Source of the DNA: Opitutia bacterium UBA7397 | GTDB lineage: Bacteria; Verrucomicrobiota; Verrucomicrobiia; Opitutales; UBA953 | DNA length: 5,250 nucleotides | Direction of reading: 5' to 3' | NCBI GenBank assembly: GCA_002470605.1 | Contig: DKND01000122.1 | Span: forward strand, 1 to 5,250 | In this document: positions 1-5,250 of the stretch, piece after piece | Layout: each line of letters starts with the position of its first letter | How positions within the stretch are numbered: the stretch's first letter is position 1 | Notes under the pieces: model-generated | Told to the model about the DNA's origin: nothing | Seen by the model: the letters and a program-made list of their open reading frames with translations, nothing else | Database searches by the model: none | Made by a program: the position numbers and the translations under genes

Positions 1-567
1 TTCACCGTCATGGAAGTCGGTGTCTCTCTCGAAGTTACCCCAACGGTTGGCCAAGATGATTCCATTGCCCTTAACCTTAAGCCCAAAGTGACCGAGTTCG
101 AAGGTTTCGTCGAATACGGCGGCACTTCGATTGCAATCGCCTCGGGTATGACTGTCTCGGTGCCTTCAGGCTTCTTCCAGCCCATCTTCTCCACCCGTGA
201 AGTTACGACCGATGTCACCGTCTTTGACGGCGCTACGGTTGTGATCGGTGGTCTGACCCGCGAAGAAGTAAAGACGGTGAACGACAAGGTTCCGGTCTTA
301 GGCGACATTCCTCTTATCGGTGCCGCCTTCCGTTCTAGCGGAAAAACTACGACCAAGCGCAACCTGATGATTTTCATCACGGCTAATCTGGTTTCCCCAG
401 GGGGTGCCACGCTCCGTAGCTCCCACCCTGGTATGCGCGCCGGTACGACCTTCTCGAACCCGACGCTCACTTCCCCTGGTGGCGCGGTTTATCGTGAGCC
501 AATCGAGGCAGTCGCTCCGACCACCTCTTCAGCTCCCTCTCAGCCTGCCGCCGAGCCTGCAAAATAA
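1..567 (+). CDS. Type IV pilus / type II secretion secretin, C-terminal part (5' end outside window)
   Basis: This is the C-terminal 188 codons of an outer-membrane secretin, the multimeric channel through which a type IV pilus or type II substrate leaves the cell. The frame is open to base 1, so the N-domains and signal peptide lie upstream of the window; the ATG at base 10 is internal. Visible residues 1-132 are the end of the secretin domain. The family signature is clear at residues 74-110: VFDGATVVIGGL, then KVPVLGDIPLIGAAF, followed by the closing strand NLMIFITANLV (121-131). The stretch VTEFEGFVEYG (30-40) recalls Amuc_1098-type pilus secretins of Verrucomicrobiota; this is recalled by eye, not searched. 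Residues 133-188 form a Ser/Thr/Pro/Ala-rich tail of low complexity. The family call is very secure; pilus rather than type II secretion is inference. The gene ends at a TAA inside a short hairpin and is followed by an intrinsic terminator, so it closes its transcription unit. Confidence 0.93.
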   Translation, partial: FTVMEVGVSLEVTPTVGQDDSIALNLKPKVTEFEGFVEYGGTSIAIASGMTVSVPSGFFQPIFSTREVTTDVTVFDGATVVIGGLTREEVKTVNDKVPVLGDIPLIGAAFRSSGKTTTKRNLMIFITANLVSPGGATLRSSHPGMRAGTTFSNPTLTSPGGAVYREPIEAVAPTTSSAPSQPAAEPAK

Positions 568-581
568 GCCTTAGCTTATTT
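562..581 (+). repeat. 8-bp inverted repeat over the secretin stop codon
   Basis: AAATAAGC (562-569) pairs perfectly with GCTTATTT (574-581) around a CTTA loop. The TAA stop of the secretin gene (565-567) lies in the left arm. It is AT-rich and has no U-tract, so it is not itself a terminator. It could protect the mRNA 3' end or affect termination. A similar element covers the stop of the leftward gene ending at 1664. Confidence 0.6.
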
Positions 582-592
582 GAGTAGAGTAA

Positions 593-622
593 CAGGCCCG
601 CCATTGGCGGGCCTGCTTTTTT
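593..622 (+). terminator. Rho-independent terminator after secretin gene
   Basis: An 11-bp GC-rich stem, CAGGCCCGCCA (593-603) with TGGCGGGCCTG (605-615), has a nominal one-base loop, so the apical pairs will probably open. It is followed by C and six Ts (617-622). It lies 26 nt after the secretin stop and only 36 nt before the preferred ATG of the next gene. It is a textbook intrinsic terminator for rightward transcription. Confidence 0.92.
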
Positions 623-658
623 CTCGATGGATGGGCTGTGGGGCATGAGAATAATCGC

Positions 659-1606
659 ATGCGCTGGCTGCTCGTTGACGGATTCAACTTAGTTTTTCGA
701 AGTCACTTTGCCATGGAGCGCTCCAATCTGCGTAGGCAGTCAGATCAGTTTCCTACCGGGGCTTTGCACGGATGGATTAAGACCTTGATGGAATTACGGG
801 AAACCGAGAAACCAGACCGCTGTGTTGTATTTTTTGACTTGGGGGGTTCGGACCGCCACTTGGCGGTCTTGCCGGAATATAAGGCTCAACGCGACGAGAC
901 TCCGAATGAGATCGTCCAGCAGCTGCCTGAAATCAAAAAACTGACCTCCCTGCTCGGCTTTCAAGTGGTGGAGCAACGCGGGGTAGAGGCGGATGATCTG
1001 ATCGCTACGGCGGTCAAGATACTCTCAGATTCCGGGAAGGAATGTATTATCGTCAGCGCGGATAAGGATTTCGGACAATGCGTGGGCGAAAAAGTCTTAC
1101 AGTTGGCACCACCGCCGACGGCTAATCCGGCTTTGGGCTGGAGGCGGTTAGATGCCGCCGGAGTCACGGAGAAGTTTGGTGTTCCGCCGAAGCGGATCGC
1201 CGACTATCTCGCCTTGGTCGGTGATGCCTCGGATAATATTCCAGGACTGCGCGGGGTGGGCCCTAAGACAGCGGTCAAATGGCTGATGGAATACGGCAGC
1301 CTGGAAGGAGTCTTGGCTGCGGCCGGAACGATTCAACCGGAGCGTTTCCGTGAGCAGATCGTCGCCGAAGCAGATCGGATGCGGAGCAATCTTGGATTAG
1401 TCACCTTTCGGACGGATTACGCTTTTGAGCCTGGGGAATCTCCGCGGGAAGACATCGCCGGGGTCGAAGAGTTTTTGGTAGCCATGGAGATGTTTTCGAC
1501 CCTTAAGCGCTATCAAGCCAAGCACGGTCGTAGCGTCCAAGAATCACAGAGTGTGGAGCCCAAGGTGCCGGAGCCGACCGAGCCGCAGCAAGGCGAGCTC
1601 TTCTAG
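659..1606 (+). CDS. Stand-alone 5'-3' exonuclease (Pol I N-terminal / FEN family)
   Basis: This is a structure-specific 5' nuclease related to the 5'-3' exonuclease domain of DNA polymerase I, expected to remove RNA primers and 5' flaps during replication and repair. Numbering from the ATG at 659 (315 aa), the acidic metal ligands of the family all appear present: D7 (VDGFN), D60 (FFD), E110/D112/D113 (GVEADD), D135 and D137 (ADKD), D189 and D192 (GDASDN). YKAQR (74-78) matches the conserved arch-region YKAxR motif, and IPGLRGVGPKTA (194-205) is the helix-hairpin-helix DNA-binding motif. There is no polymerase or 3'-5' exonuclease domain, so this is a free nuclease of about normal length plus a short tail. 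The last 25 or so residues are Pro/Glu/Gln-rich and end in QGELF, a likely sliding-clamp-binding peptide. An in-frame GTG at 638 would add seven residues (MGHENNR). I prefer ATG 659 because family members begin just before the VDG strand, but neither start has a strong ribosome-binding site. The gene lies between two intrinsic terminators. Role in Okazaki processing is inference. Confidence 0.93.
   Translation: MRWLLVDGFNLVFRSHFAMERSNLRRQSDQFPTGALHGWIKTLMELRETEKPDRCVVFFDLGGSDRHLAVLPEYKAQRDETPNEIVQQLPEIKKLTSLLGFQVVEQRGVEADDLIATAVKILSDSGKECIIVSADKDFGQCVGEKVLQLAPPPTANPALGWRRLDAAGVTEKFGVPPKRIADYLALVGDASDNIPGLRGVGPKTAVKWLMEYGSLEGVLAAAGTIQPERFREQIVAEADRMRSNLGLVTFRTDYAFEPGESPREDIAGVEEFLVAMEMFSTLKRYQAKHGRSVQESQSVEPKVPEPTEPQQGELF
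1589..1603 (+). other. Putative beta-clamp-binding pentapeptide QGELF at the exonuclease C-terminus
   Basis: The last five codons before TAG encode Q-G-E-L-F. The bacterial clamp-binding consensus is Q-L-S/D-L-F, in which the Gln and the final hydrophobic pair matter most; here Q, the acidic third position, L and F fit, while position 2 is Gly. It sits at the extreme C-terminus after a Pro/Glu-rich, probably disordered linker (from about 1535), the usual presentation of such peptides. The match is short, and binding is inferred. Confidence 0.55.
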
Positions 1607-1613
1607 TGGCAAT

Positions 1614-1644
1614 AAAAAGGCCCGCCATGATGGCGGGCCTTTTG
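1614..1644. terminator. Bidirectional terminator between convergent genes
   Basis: A 13-bp perfect stem, AAAAGGCCCGCCA (1615-1627) with TGGCGGGCCTTTT (1631-1643), has a TGA loop. The right-hand T-run serves rightward transcripts from the exonuclease gene, which stops at 1606. The A-run at 1614-1618 becomes a U-run for leftward transcripts of the gene that stops at 1664. The GC core is nearly the same as that of the terminator at 593-622. Confidence 0.92.
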
Positions 1645-1647
1645 CTG

Positions 1648-1670
1648 GAACTAAGCGTACGGCTTAGTTC
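1648..1670 (-). repeat. 9-bp inverted repeat over the stop codon of the leftward gene
   Basis: GAACTAAGC (1648-1656) and GCTTAGTTC (1662-1670) are perfect complements around a 5-nt loop. The leftward TAA stop (1666-1664) is inside the right-hand arm as written. The structure has no U-tract and lies 4 nt from the adjacent terminator stem. It resembles the hairpin at 562-581 in sequence (TAAGC/GCTTA) and position. Confidence 0.6.
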
Positions 1671-2509
1671 TTCTTTTCAGTCAGACGCTTTTCGACCTTA
1701 GGGGCGTCGAGCGTCGCAGCAGCGGCCTGTTGCTGCTGGCTATTGGCGAAGAGGTTCTGGACTTGGTTCACTTCTTCCTGGTTGAGAAGGAAGACGAACT
1801 TGGCTTCGAGTACTTCGATTTCGTAATTATGGGTGAGCGAATAGCCGACGCTTTCGGCCATCTCCTTGTTGCCCTTGTCGAGCAATTCGGTGGCTTGGTC
1901 GAGCTGGGTCTGGATGCTCTTCTTCTGTTCGTCGGTGGTGGCGCGCTTCAGCAGCTCGGTAAGCTGGAGGAAGGCGTCGCGACGAGCCTGAAGGACTTTG
2001 ACGAACTGTTCGAATTGAACAACGAATTCCAGTCCGCGGATCTCAGCGGTCTGGAGAAGACGACGGTCGCCACGGATGACGATCTGCTCTTCTTTGAAAT
2101 CTTTCGAGGCCCGGGCTTTGACGGCTTCTTCTTCGGAAATGACCGCCATCAAGCGGAGAGCGGTATTGACCAAGGCAGTCTGACGATTGGCGAGGGCAGG
2201 GATGCTGAAACTCCAGACCTTGGCGAAGAGGGCGTCCTTTTCGTTGAAGTCTTTGACTTCGGATTCGCCGACTTTGGTCAGGGCATCGCGTTCGACCGTG
2301 GTGAGGGCCGACTGGATGCGCTGTTGAAGTTGTTGGATGCGAGCGAACTGTTGGCCAAGGGTGCCGACTTCCTGTTGGAAGCGAGCGAGTGAGCCTTGGT
2401 TAGAGATCGTGAGGACGACTCGGGCCAAGTTTTGGCCGAGAGGGAGGAGCTCGATAACAGGACCTTTGGGGGCTTCGGTCGGAGCTGTGGTTTGGGCTGC
2501 GGTGGTCAT
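1664..2509 (-). CDS. Uncharacterised helical protein, signal-less paralogue of the neighbouring secreted protein
   Basis: I do not recognise a named family for this 281-aa protein. It is rich in Gln, Glu, Lys, Ala and Leu and should be mostly alpha-helical; no transmembrane segment is visible. The N-terminus (MTTAAQTTAPTEAPKGP) is Thr/Ala/Pro-rich with no hydrophobic core, and an in-frame stop lies at 2524-2522, so a hidden signal peptide upstream is excluded. The C-terminus is Gln-rich (QQQQAAAA, residues 258-265) and ends Lys-rich. By eye it is a paralogue of the gene just upstream: residues 44-76 match that protein at 14 of 33 positions without gaps, including ALTT.ER, and residues 180-237 match at 18 of 58 without gaps, ending in EAK; both also share KDFK. 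It starts 29 nt after that gene's stop, which suggests an operon. No Shine-Dalgarno is seen; the leader is C-rich. The gene ends in a stop-codon hairpin and the bidirectional terminator. A cytoplasmic location is inferred from the missing signal peptide. Confidence 0.85.
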   Translation of the reverse strand: MTTAAQTTAPTEAPKGPVIELLPLGQNLARVVLTISNQGSLARFQQEVGTLGQQFARIQQLQQRIQSALTTVERDALTKVGESEVKDFNEKDALFAKVWSFSIPALANRQTALVNTALRLMAVISEEEAVKARASKDFKEEQIVIRGDRRLLQTAEIRGLEFVVQFEQFVKVLQARRDAFLQLTELLKRATTDEQKKSIQTQLDQATELLDKGNKEMAESVGYSLTHNYEIEVLEAKFVFLLNQEEVNQVQNLFANSQQQQAAAATLDAPKVEKRLTEKKN

Positions 2510-2538
2510 AGGGGTGTGAGTTTAGGGTTGGGGTAAGA

Positions 2539-3423
2539 TTATTTTTTCTCTGGGGTAGCGACGGGCTTCTCGTCCTTCTTCGCTTCATCCTTTTTAGAGT
2601 CTACCTGGGCTTGAAGGCTCTTTTTCTCATCGTCGCTGAGGAGGGTGTATAGCTTGGCTTCGGCTGTCTGGATGGTGAGCTCGTTAGGAAGATCGTATGT
2701 CCGGGCCTTTTTGAATTCCTCAAGGGCTTTATTCACTTCGCTTTGGGCGCTCTTCAGGGCTTCTTCGACCTTCTTTTTGTCTTCTTCCTTCGTGAGGCGA
2801 GGTTGCAGGTCTACCAACTGCTGGAGGGCCTTACGGCTTTCGAGTACGCGTTGAACCAGAAGCTTGAAGCTTTCAACCTCAACGGCGCCGGTGACAGTGT
2901 CTTTCAGGAGGAACTTCTTATTATCTCCACCGTTGATCACGGAATCGGCTTTGAAGTCTTTGCCGGCGGCTAATTTGATATAGTCGTCGTTGGAGAGGGC
3001 GGTGAGGATCAGAAGCTTGGTTGGGATGACGGTATACTGGCGACTTAAGTCGAAGCCGTAGGCCTTGGCCATGGCGGTATTGTCGGCCTGAAGGCGGGCT
3101 AATTTACCTTCCAGCTCGCGGGTACGTGCTTCGCGCTCCGGGGTGGTGAGGGCTAATTCCGAGAGCTGCTTGACCTGGGTAGCGTCGGCTTTCTCTTGGG
3201 AGATAACCTTAACGTTCTGTTCGAAATTGGCGAACTCCTCGGCGGAGCCGATGTTCTTCACGAGGACAAAGCGCTTTCCGTCGACGTCGAGGACTTCGAC
3301 TTGCACATCTTTGGGTGCGGCAACGGGTGCAGCGGCGGGTGCAGGTGCCGCTGCCGGCTTGGCTTCGTCGGCGGCGTAAGCACCGAGAGCGATAACTGAA
3401 AAGAGAAGGGCAAGTGTCTTCAT
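2539..3423 (-). CDS. Uncharacterised secreted helical protein, paralogue of the downstream gene
   Basis: I recognise no named family for this 294-aa protein. From the ATG at 3423 it begins with a standard Sec signal peptide: MK, a hydrophobic core (LALLFSVIALG) and an AYA cleavage site, giving a mature start near residue 18. Then come an Ala/Pro-rich linker (about residues 22-37) and a long charged, helix-prone region with ALTTPERE (91-98), KDFK (155-158) and TAEAKLYTLLSDDEK (253-267); the tail is Lys/Glu-rich. An in-frame ATG at 3453 would add ten residues (MFNPPILSYP) before the signal peptide. I prefer 3423 because it gives a compact n-region, but AAAGGG-like purine runs precede 3453 while the 3423 leader is C-rich without a ribosome-binding site, so the start is uncertain. 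It is a diverged tandem paralogue of the gene 29 nt downstream, collinear along nearly the whole mature region. It lies 78 nt downstream of the CvpA-family gene. Location is inferred to be periplasmic or outer envelope; no lipobox Cys is present. Confidence 0.87.
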   Translation of the reverse strand: MKTLALLFSVIALGAYAADEAKPAAAPAPAAAPVAAPKDVQVEVLDVDGKRFVLVKNIGSAEEFANFEQNVKVISQEKADATQVKQLSELALTTPEREARTRELEGKLARLQADNTAMAKAYGFDLSRQYTVIPTKLLILTALSNDDYIKLAAGKDFKADSVINGGDNKKFLLKDTVTGAVEVESFKLLVQRVLESRKALQQLVDLQPRLTKEEDKKKVEEALKSAQSEVNKALEEFKKARTYDLPNELTIQTAEAKLYTLLSDDEKKSLQAQVDSKKDEAKKDEKPVATPEKK

Positions 3424-3428
3424 GGGGT

Positions 3429-3464
3429 ACGAAAGGATTGGAGGATTGAACATAGCCCTTTCGT
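3429..3464 (-). repeat. 8-bp inverted repeat in the leader of the secreted-protein gene
   Basis: ACGAAAGG (3429-3436) and CCTTTCGT (3457-3464) are perfect complements separated by 20 nt. In the leftward transcript the element ends 5 nt before the ATG at 3423, and the alternative start at 3453 falls in its loop. It could be an operator or an mRNA stem affecting initiation, but an 8-bp match at this spacing can arise by chance. Confidence 0.3.
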
Positions 3465-3501
3465 CCCTTTGGACTACAAAAAAATGCTCTTAACCCTTGT
3501 T

Positions 3502-4311
3502 TTATGGTTTTTTTAGGGATCGGTCGACGATGCCGGGCAAATCGATAGAATCTGCCTGTTTTTGGAGGTCTTCGTCAGCAAGTATCGCCCGAACCTTAGG
3601 GTGGTCGATAAATCCGCTTAAGTCATTGTTATTCAACAGTTCACGAACTTTTTTATCTTCCCATGCTTGGTAAACCGTGGGGTGAGCGGCAAGGGCGCGC
3701 ATTTCCGGCATAGCCATTAATCGTTTACGTGCCTCGGGGTCGGCCATGAGTTGTCTTACTTGGCTAATCAGTTTGCGCTGCTTGGTTGGGATGGGAGACC
3801 AAGTTTTCAATTTAGCCGTCAGGGTCGTAGCCGCTAATTCGTTTCGGGTTTGAATGACCCAATTCCTTTGGGCCTGGCCCGGACTATCTATTAAGTCATA
3901 AATCGAGGCGATTGAGGCTAAGATTACGACCAGGATGGCAAAGTAAAGGGCACCCGTCCAGCAGCCTACTAAGGAGCCAGATATTGGGCTCTCGGCCTCA
4001 TCCTGCCCCTCTGGGCGCTTCCCCAGCCACCAAGCTAGGGTGTAGCAAACAAGCCCCGTCAGGCACGTTAGCACGACCATCCCGGTAACTGCGCGGAGCA
4101 GCCACGGGTATGAGGTGCCATGAAGGCAGGCATGCCCACAGTCTGGCCCAAAGCTCCAGCCGACAAGCAATCCGACCGTAAGCGAGAACGGCCCGGCAAG
4201 TTGGCGCAGGGGGCCGCGCTTGTAGCCACGCCATGCCCCCCGGACCATGAGCAATAAAAGCAGGAGGCCGGCAATCCAGAGAGTCGTCGAGGCGTCAGGG
4301 AGGGAGGGCAT
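3502..4311 (-). CDS. CvpA-family inner-membrane protein with C-terminal helical repeats
   Basis: This is a 269-aa polytopic membrane protein of the CvpA family (named for colicin V production; the molecular role is poorly defined, with links to envelope homeostasis). Four hydrophobic segments are visible at roughly residues 9-24, 36-54, 72-96 and 114-138. After the first comes the family-type basic motif RGAWRGYKRGPLRQL (24-38). From about residue 139 the protein is soluble and carries two imperfect copies of a helical unit: PEMRALAAHPTVYQA (202-216) leading to NDLSGFIDH, and PKVRAILADEDLQKQA (238-253) leading to SIDLPGIVDR. This resembles the Asp-Pro-type short repeats seen in some other CvpA relatives, a by-eye impression. 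The length exceeds that of the classical core domain because of this tail. The ATG at 4311 begins 9 nt after the stop of the kinase gene, with AGGA overlapping the kinase's end as a distant possible ribosome-binding site, so the two are probably cotranscribed. The family call rests on topology and the RG-rich motif. Confidence 0.78.
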   Translation of the reverse strand: MPSLPDASTTLWIAGLLLLLLMVRGAWRGYKRGPLRQLAGPFSLTVGLLVGWSFGPDCGHACLHGTSYPWLLRAVTGMVVLTCLTGLVCYTLAWWLGKRPEGQDEAESPISGSLVGCWTGALYFAILVVILASIASIYDLIDSPGQAQRNWVIQTRNELAATTLTAKLKTWSPIPTKQRKLISQVRQLMADPEARKRLMAMPEMRALAAHPTVYQAWEDKKVRELLNNNDLSGFIDHPKVRAILADEDLQKQADSIDLPGIVDRSLKKP

Positions 4312-4320
4312 AGCGTCGGT

Positions 4321-5250
4321 TTATCCTAAAATCTTACGGATGGAGGACTCTCTCGCCTCGATACTTTCGACGAGTTTGAATTGCACGAGGGCGCGGCGAA
4401 GGTTGTGCCCAGGGTAGCGAACTTTGAAATAAGTGTCGCCGGCCAGATGGTCGGCTAAGAATCTTATGCCGAGTTCCAAAGGGATCAGGTGGATGCAGTT
4501 AAAGAGGTGCCGATGGTCGTTTTGGCTGAGAAAGTCTTTTGCGTGCGATTGGTAGCCACGATAGATCGTCGTAAAAAGTTCGAGGTCAAAGATGACCGAA
4601 CTTAGGCTTGTGGCGTCTTCTCCAGCGGGATTACAAGCCGATCGGGTCGCGTCTCCGATGTCATAATGGACCAAGCCGGGCTGCACGGTATCGAGGTCGA
4701 CGATGCACGTGCCGCGGCCGGTGGCTTCGTCGATCATCACGTTCCCGACCTTGGGGTCGCCGTGGGTCGTGCGCAGTTTTAATTCACCGCGCTGCAACGC
4801 ATCTTCCAATACCGAGCAGCGTGTGCGACGTTCTTCGACGAAAAGTAGAGCCCGCTTGGCTTCCGGGGAGGCCTGTAGTAGGTCGCGAGCGAGCGAAGTG
4901 GTTTTGTTGGCGTCAAGTTTAGCAAGGTACCCCGGGGTGACGTGAAAGCCTGGGAGCGCGTAGCGAAGCAGCGTGGGCGGCAGGTCGCTGACCATACGGT
5001 GAAAATGTCCGAGAACGTAGCCTACTTCGTGCGCGTGTTCGGGATGCTTCACGCTTTCGAAGGCCTGTGCGCTCGCGATTTGAGAAATTGCCCGCCAAAG
5101 GTCGCCCTCGGCATCGGTCACCCAATCTTCGCCGTCCTTGGTCTGGATGATTTTGGGAAGCTGCCAGATGCGATCGGATTGATCGATCTCGGCTTCGAGC
5201 TTGGTGTGACAGTGATCGGTCAGCACCCGCATGTTCTGCATGATGGCTTC
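4321..5250 (-). CDS. Phosphotransferase-family sugar kinase, N-acetylhexosamine 1-kinase (NahK)-like, 5' end outside window
   Basis: This is an ATP-dependent small-molecule kinase of the aminoglycoside phosphotransferase / choline kinase fold. The frame stays open past the ATG at 5241 to the window edge (codons for E-A-I precede it), so the gene is cut; relative to NahK-type enzymes of about 360 aa, roughly 50 N-terminal residues, including the nucleotide-binding loop and Lys, are missing. Numbered from that ATG, the catalytic loop is HGDPKVGNVMID (160-171; D162 catalytic, N167 metal ligand) and the metal-binding DxD motif is IVDLDTVQPGLVHYDIGD (180-197), followed by ATRSACNPAGED. The DLDTV-PGL-YD-GD pattern is characteristic of NahK-like anomeric kinases, which phosphorylate GlcNAc, GalNAc or related sugars at C1, rather than of antibiotic-resistance enzymes. 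Substrate is inferred only. The CvpA-family gene follows after 9 nt, suggesting a shared transcript. The kinase fold is very secure; NahK-like specificity is moderate. Confidence 0.86.
   Translation of the reverse strand, partial: EAIMQNMRVLTDHCHTKLEAEIDQSDRIWQLPKIIQTKDGEDWVTDAEGDLWRAISQIASAQAFESVKHPEHAHEVGYVLGHFHRMVSDLPPTLLRYALPGFHVTPGYLAKLDANKTTSLARDLLQASPEAKRALLFVEERRTRCSVLEDALQRGELKLRTTHGDPKVGNVMIDEATGRGTCIVDLDTVQPGLVHYDIGDATRSACNPAGEDATSLSSVIFDLELFTTIYRGYQSHAKDFLSQNDHRHLFNCIHLIPLELGIRFLADHLAGDTYFKVRYPGHNLRRALVQFKLVESIEARESSIRKILG

Noticed and set aside
650..655. AATAAT as a -10 box for the exonuclease gene
   Set aside because: Transcription would start at about 662, inside the gene just after the ATG, and no -35 box is present at the right distance.
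1730..2392. A 220-codon open frame on the + strand opposite the leftward unknown gene
   Set aside because: It is the antisense shadow of a Lys/Glu/Gln-rich helical gene. Its Phe/Leu/Val/Asp-heavy composition follows from reverse complements of those codons, and it has no recognisable motif.
3454..3501. Possible promoter for the secreted-protein gene (TTGTAG and TATGTT in the leftward strand)
   Set aside because: The boxes match consensus weakly, the spacing is 19 bp, and the -10 candidate overlaps an ATG. Not enough to call.
3476..3502. Seven-T run downstream of the CvpA gene as a terminator
   Set aside because: No stable stem precedes the run; the best pairing is AACC/GGTT, only 4 bp.
4608..4945. 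Two + strand open frames opposite the sugar kinase
   Set aside because: They are Arg/Ser/Pro-rich low-complexity translations lying fully over the conserved kinase catalytic region on the other strand.
4321..5250. Antibiotic-resistance aminoglycoside phosphotransferase
   Set aside because: The fold is shared, but the DLDTVQPGL and YDIGD motifs fit NahK-like sugar kinases, and nothing around it suggests a resistance cassette.

Overview
The window looks like an ordinary chromosomal stretch of a Gram-negative bacterium, most likely of the Verrucomicrobiota (Opitutae-like). The secretin C-terminus resembles the Amuc_1098-type pilus secretins of that phylum, the base composition is only moderately GC-rich, and Shine-Dalgarno signals are weak or absent. 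This placement is inference from protein style, not from a marker gene. No mobile element, CRISPR array, tRNA or rRNA is visible.

Layout. On the + strand, the window opens inside a type IV pilus / type II secretion secretin gene (1-567), which ends in a small hairpin over its stop codon and a strong intrinsic terminator (593-622). Then comes a stand-alone 5'-3' exonuclease of the Pol I N-terminal / FEN family (659-1606). It meets, tail to tail, a leftward block of four genes across a shared bidirectional terminator (about 1614-1644). Read in the direction of transcription, that block is: a sugar kinase of the NahK / aminoglycoside-phosphotransferase fold, cut by the right window edge (5250-4321); a CvpA-family membrane protein 9 nt downstream (4311-3502); a secreted helical protein of unknown family (3423-2539); and, 29 nt further, a second protein of unknown family (2509-1664).

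The last two genes are the least ordinary content. By eye they are tandem diverged paralogues, collinear over about 230 residues. The upstream one has a clear signal peptide and the downstream one has none, so one family appears to be split between envelope and cytoplasm. The second notable point is that the exonuclease ends in a Pro/Glu-rich tail closing with QGELF, which fits the bacterial sliding-clamp-binding pentapeptide. This would tether a free-standing bacterial flap nuclease to the clamp much as the PCNA peptide does for eukaryotic and archaeal FEN1. A third pattern is that two unrelated genes end in the same architecture: a hairpin containing the TAA stop, followed by a GGCCCGCC terminator.

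The kinase and CvpA genes are closely spaced and probably cotranscribed. Whether the paralogue pair belongs to the same transcript is unclear, since 78 nt separate CvpA's stop from the preferred start and no terminator is evident there. Nothing in the window ties the pilus secretin, the nuclease and the leftward block into one pathway.
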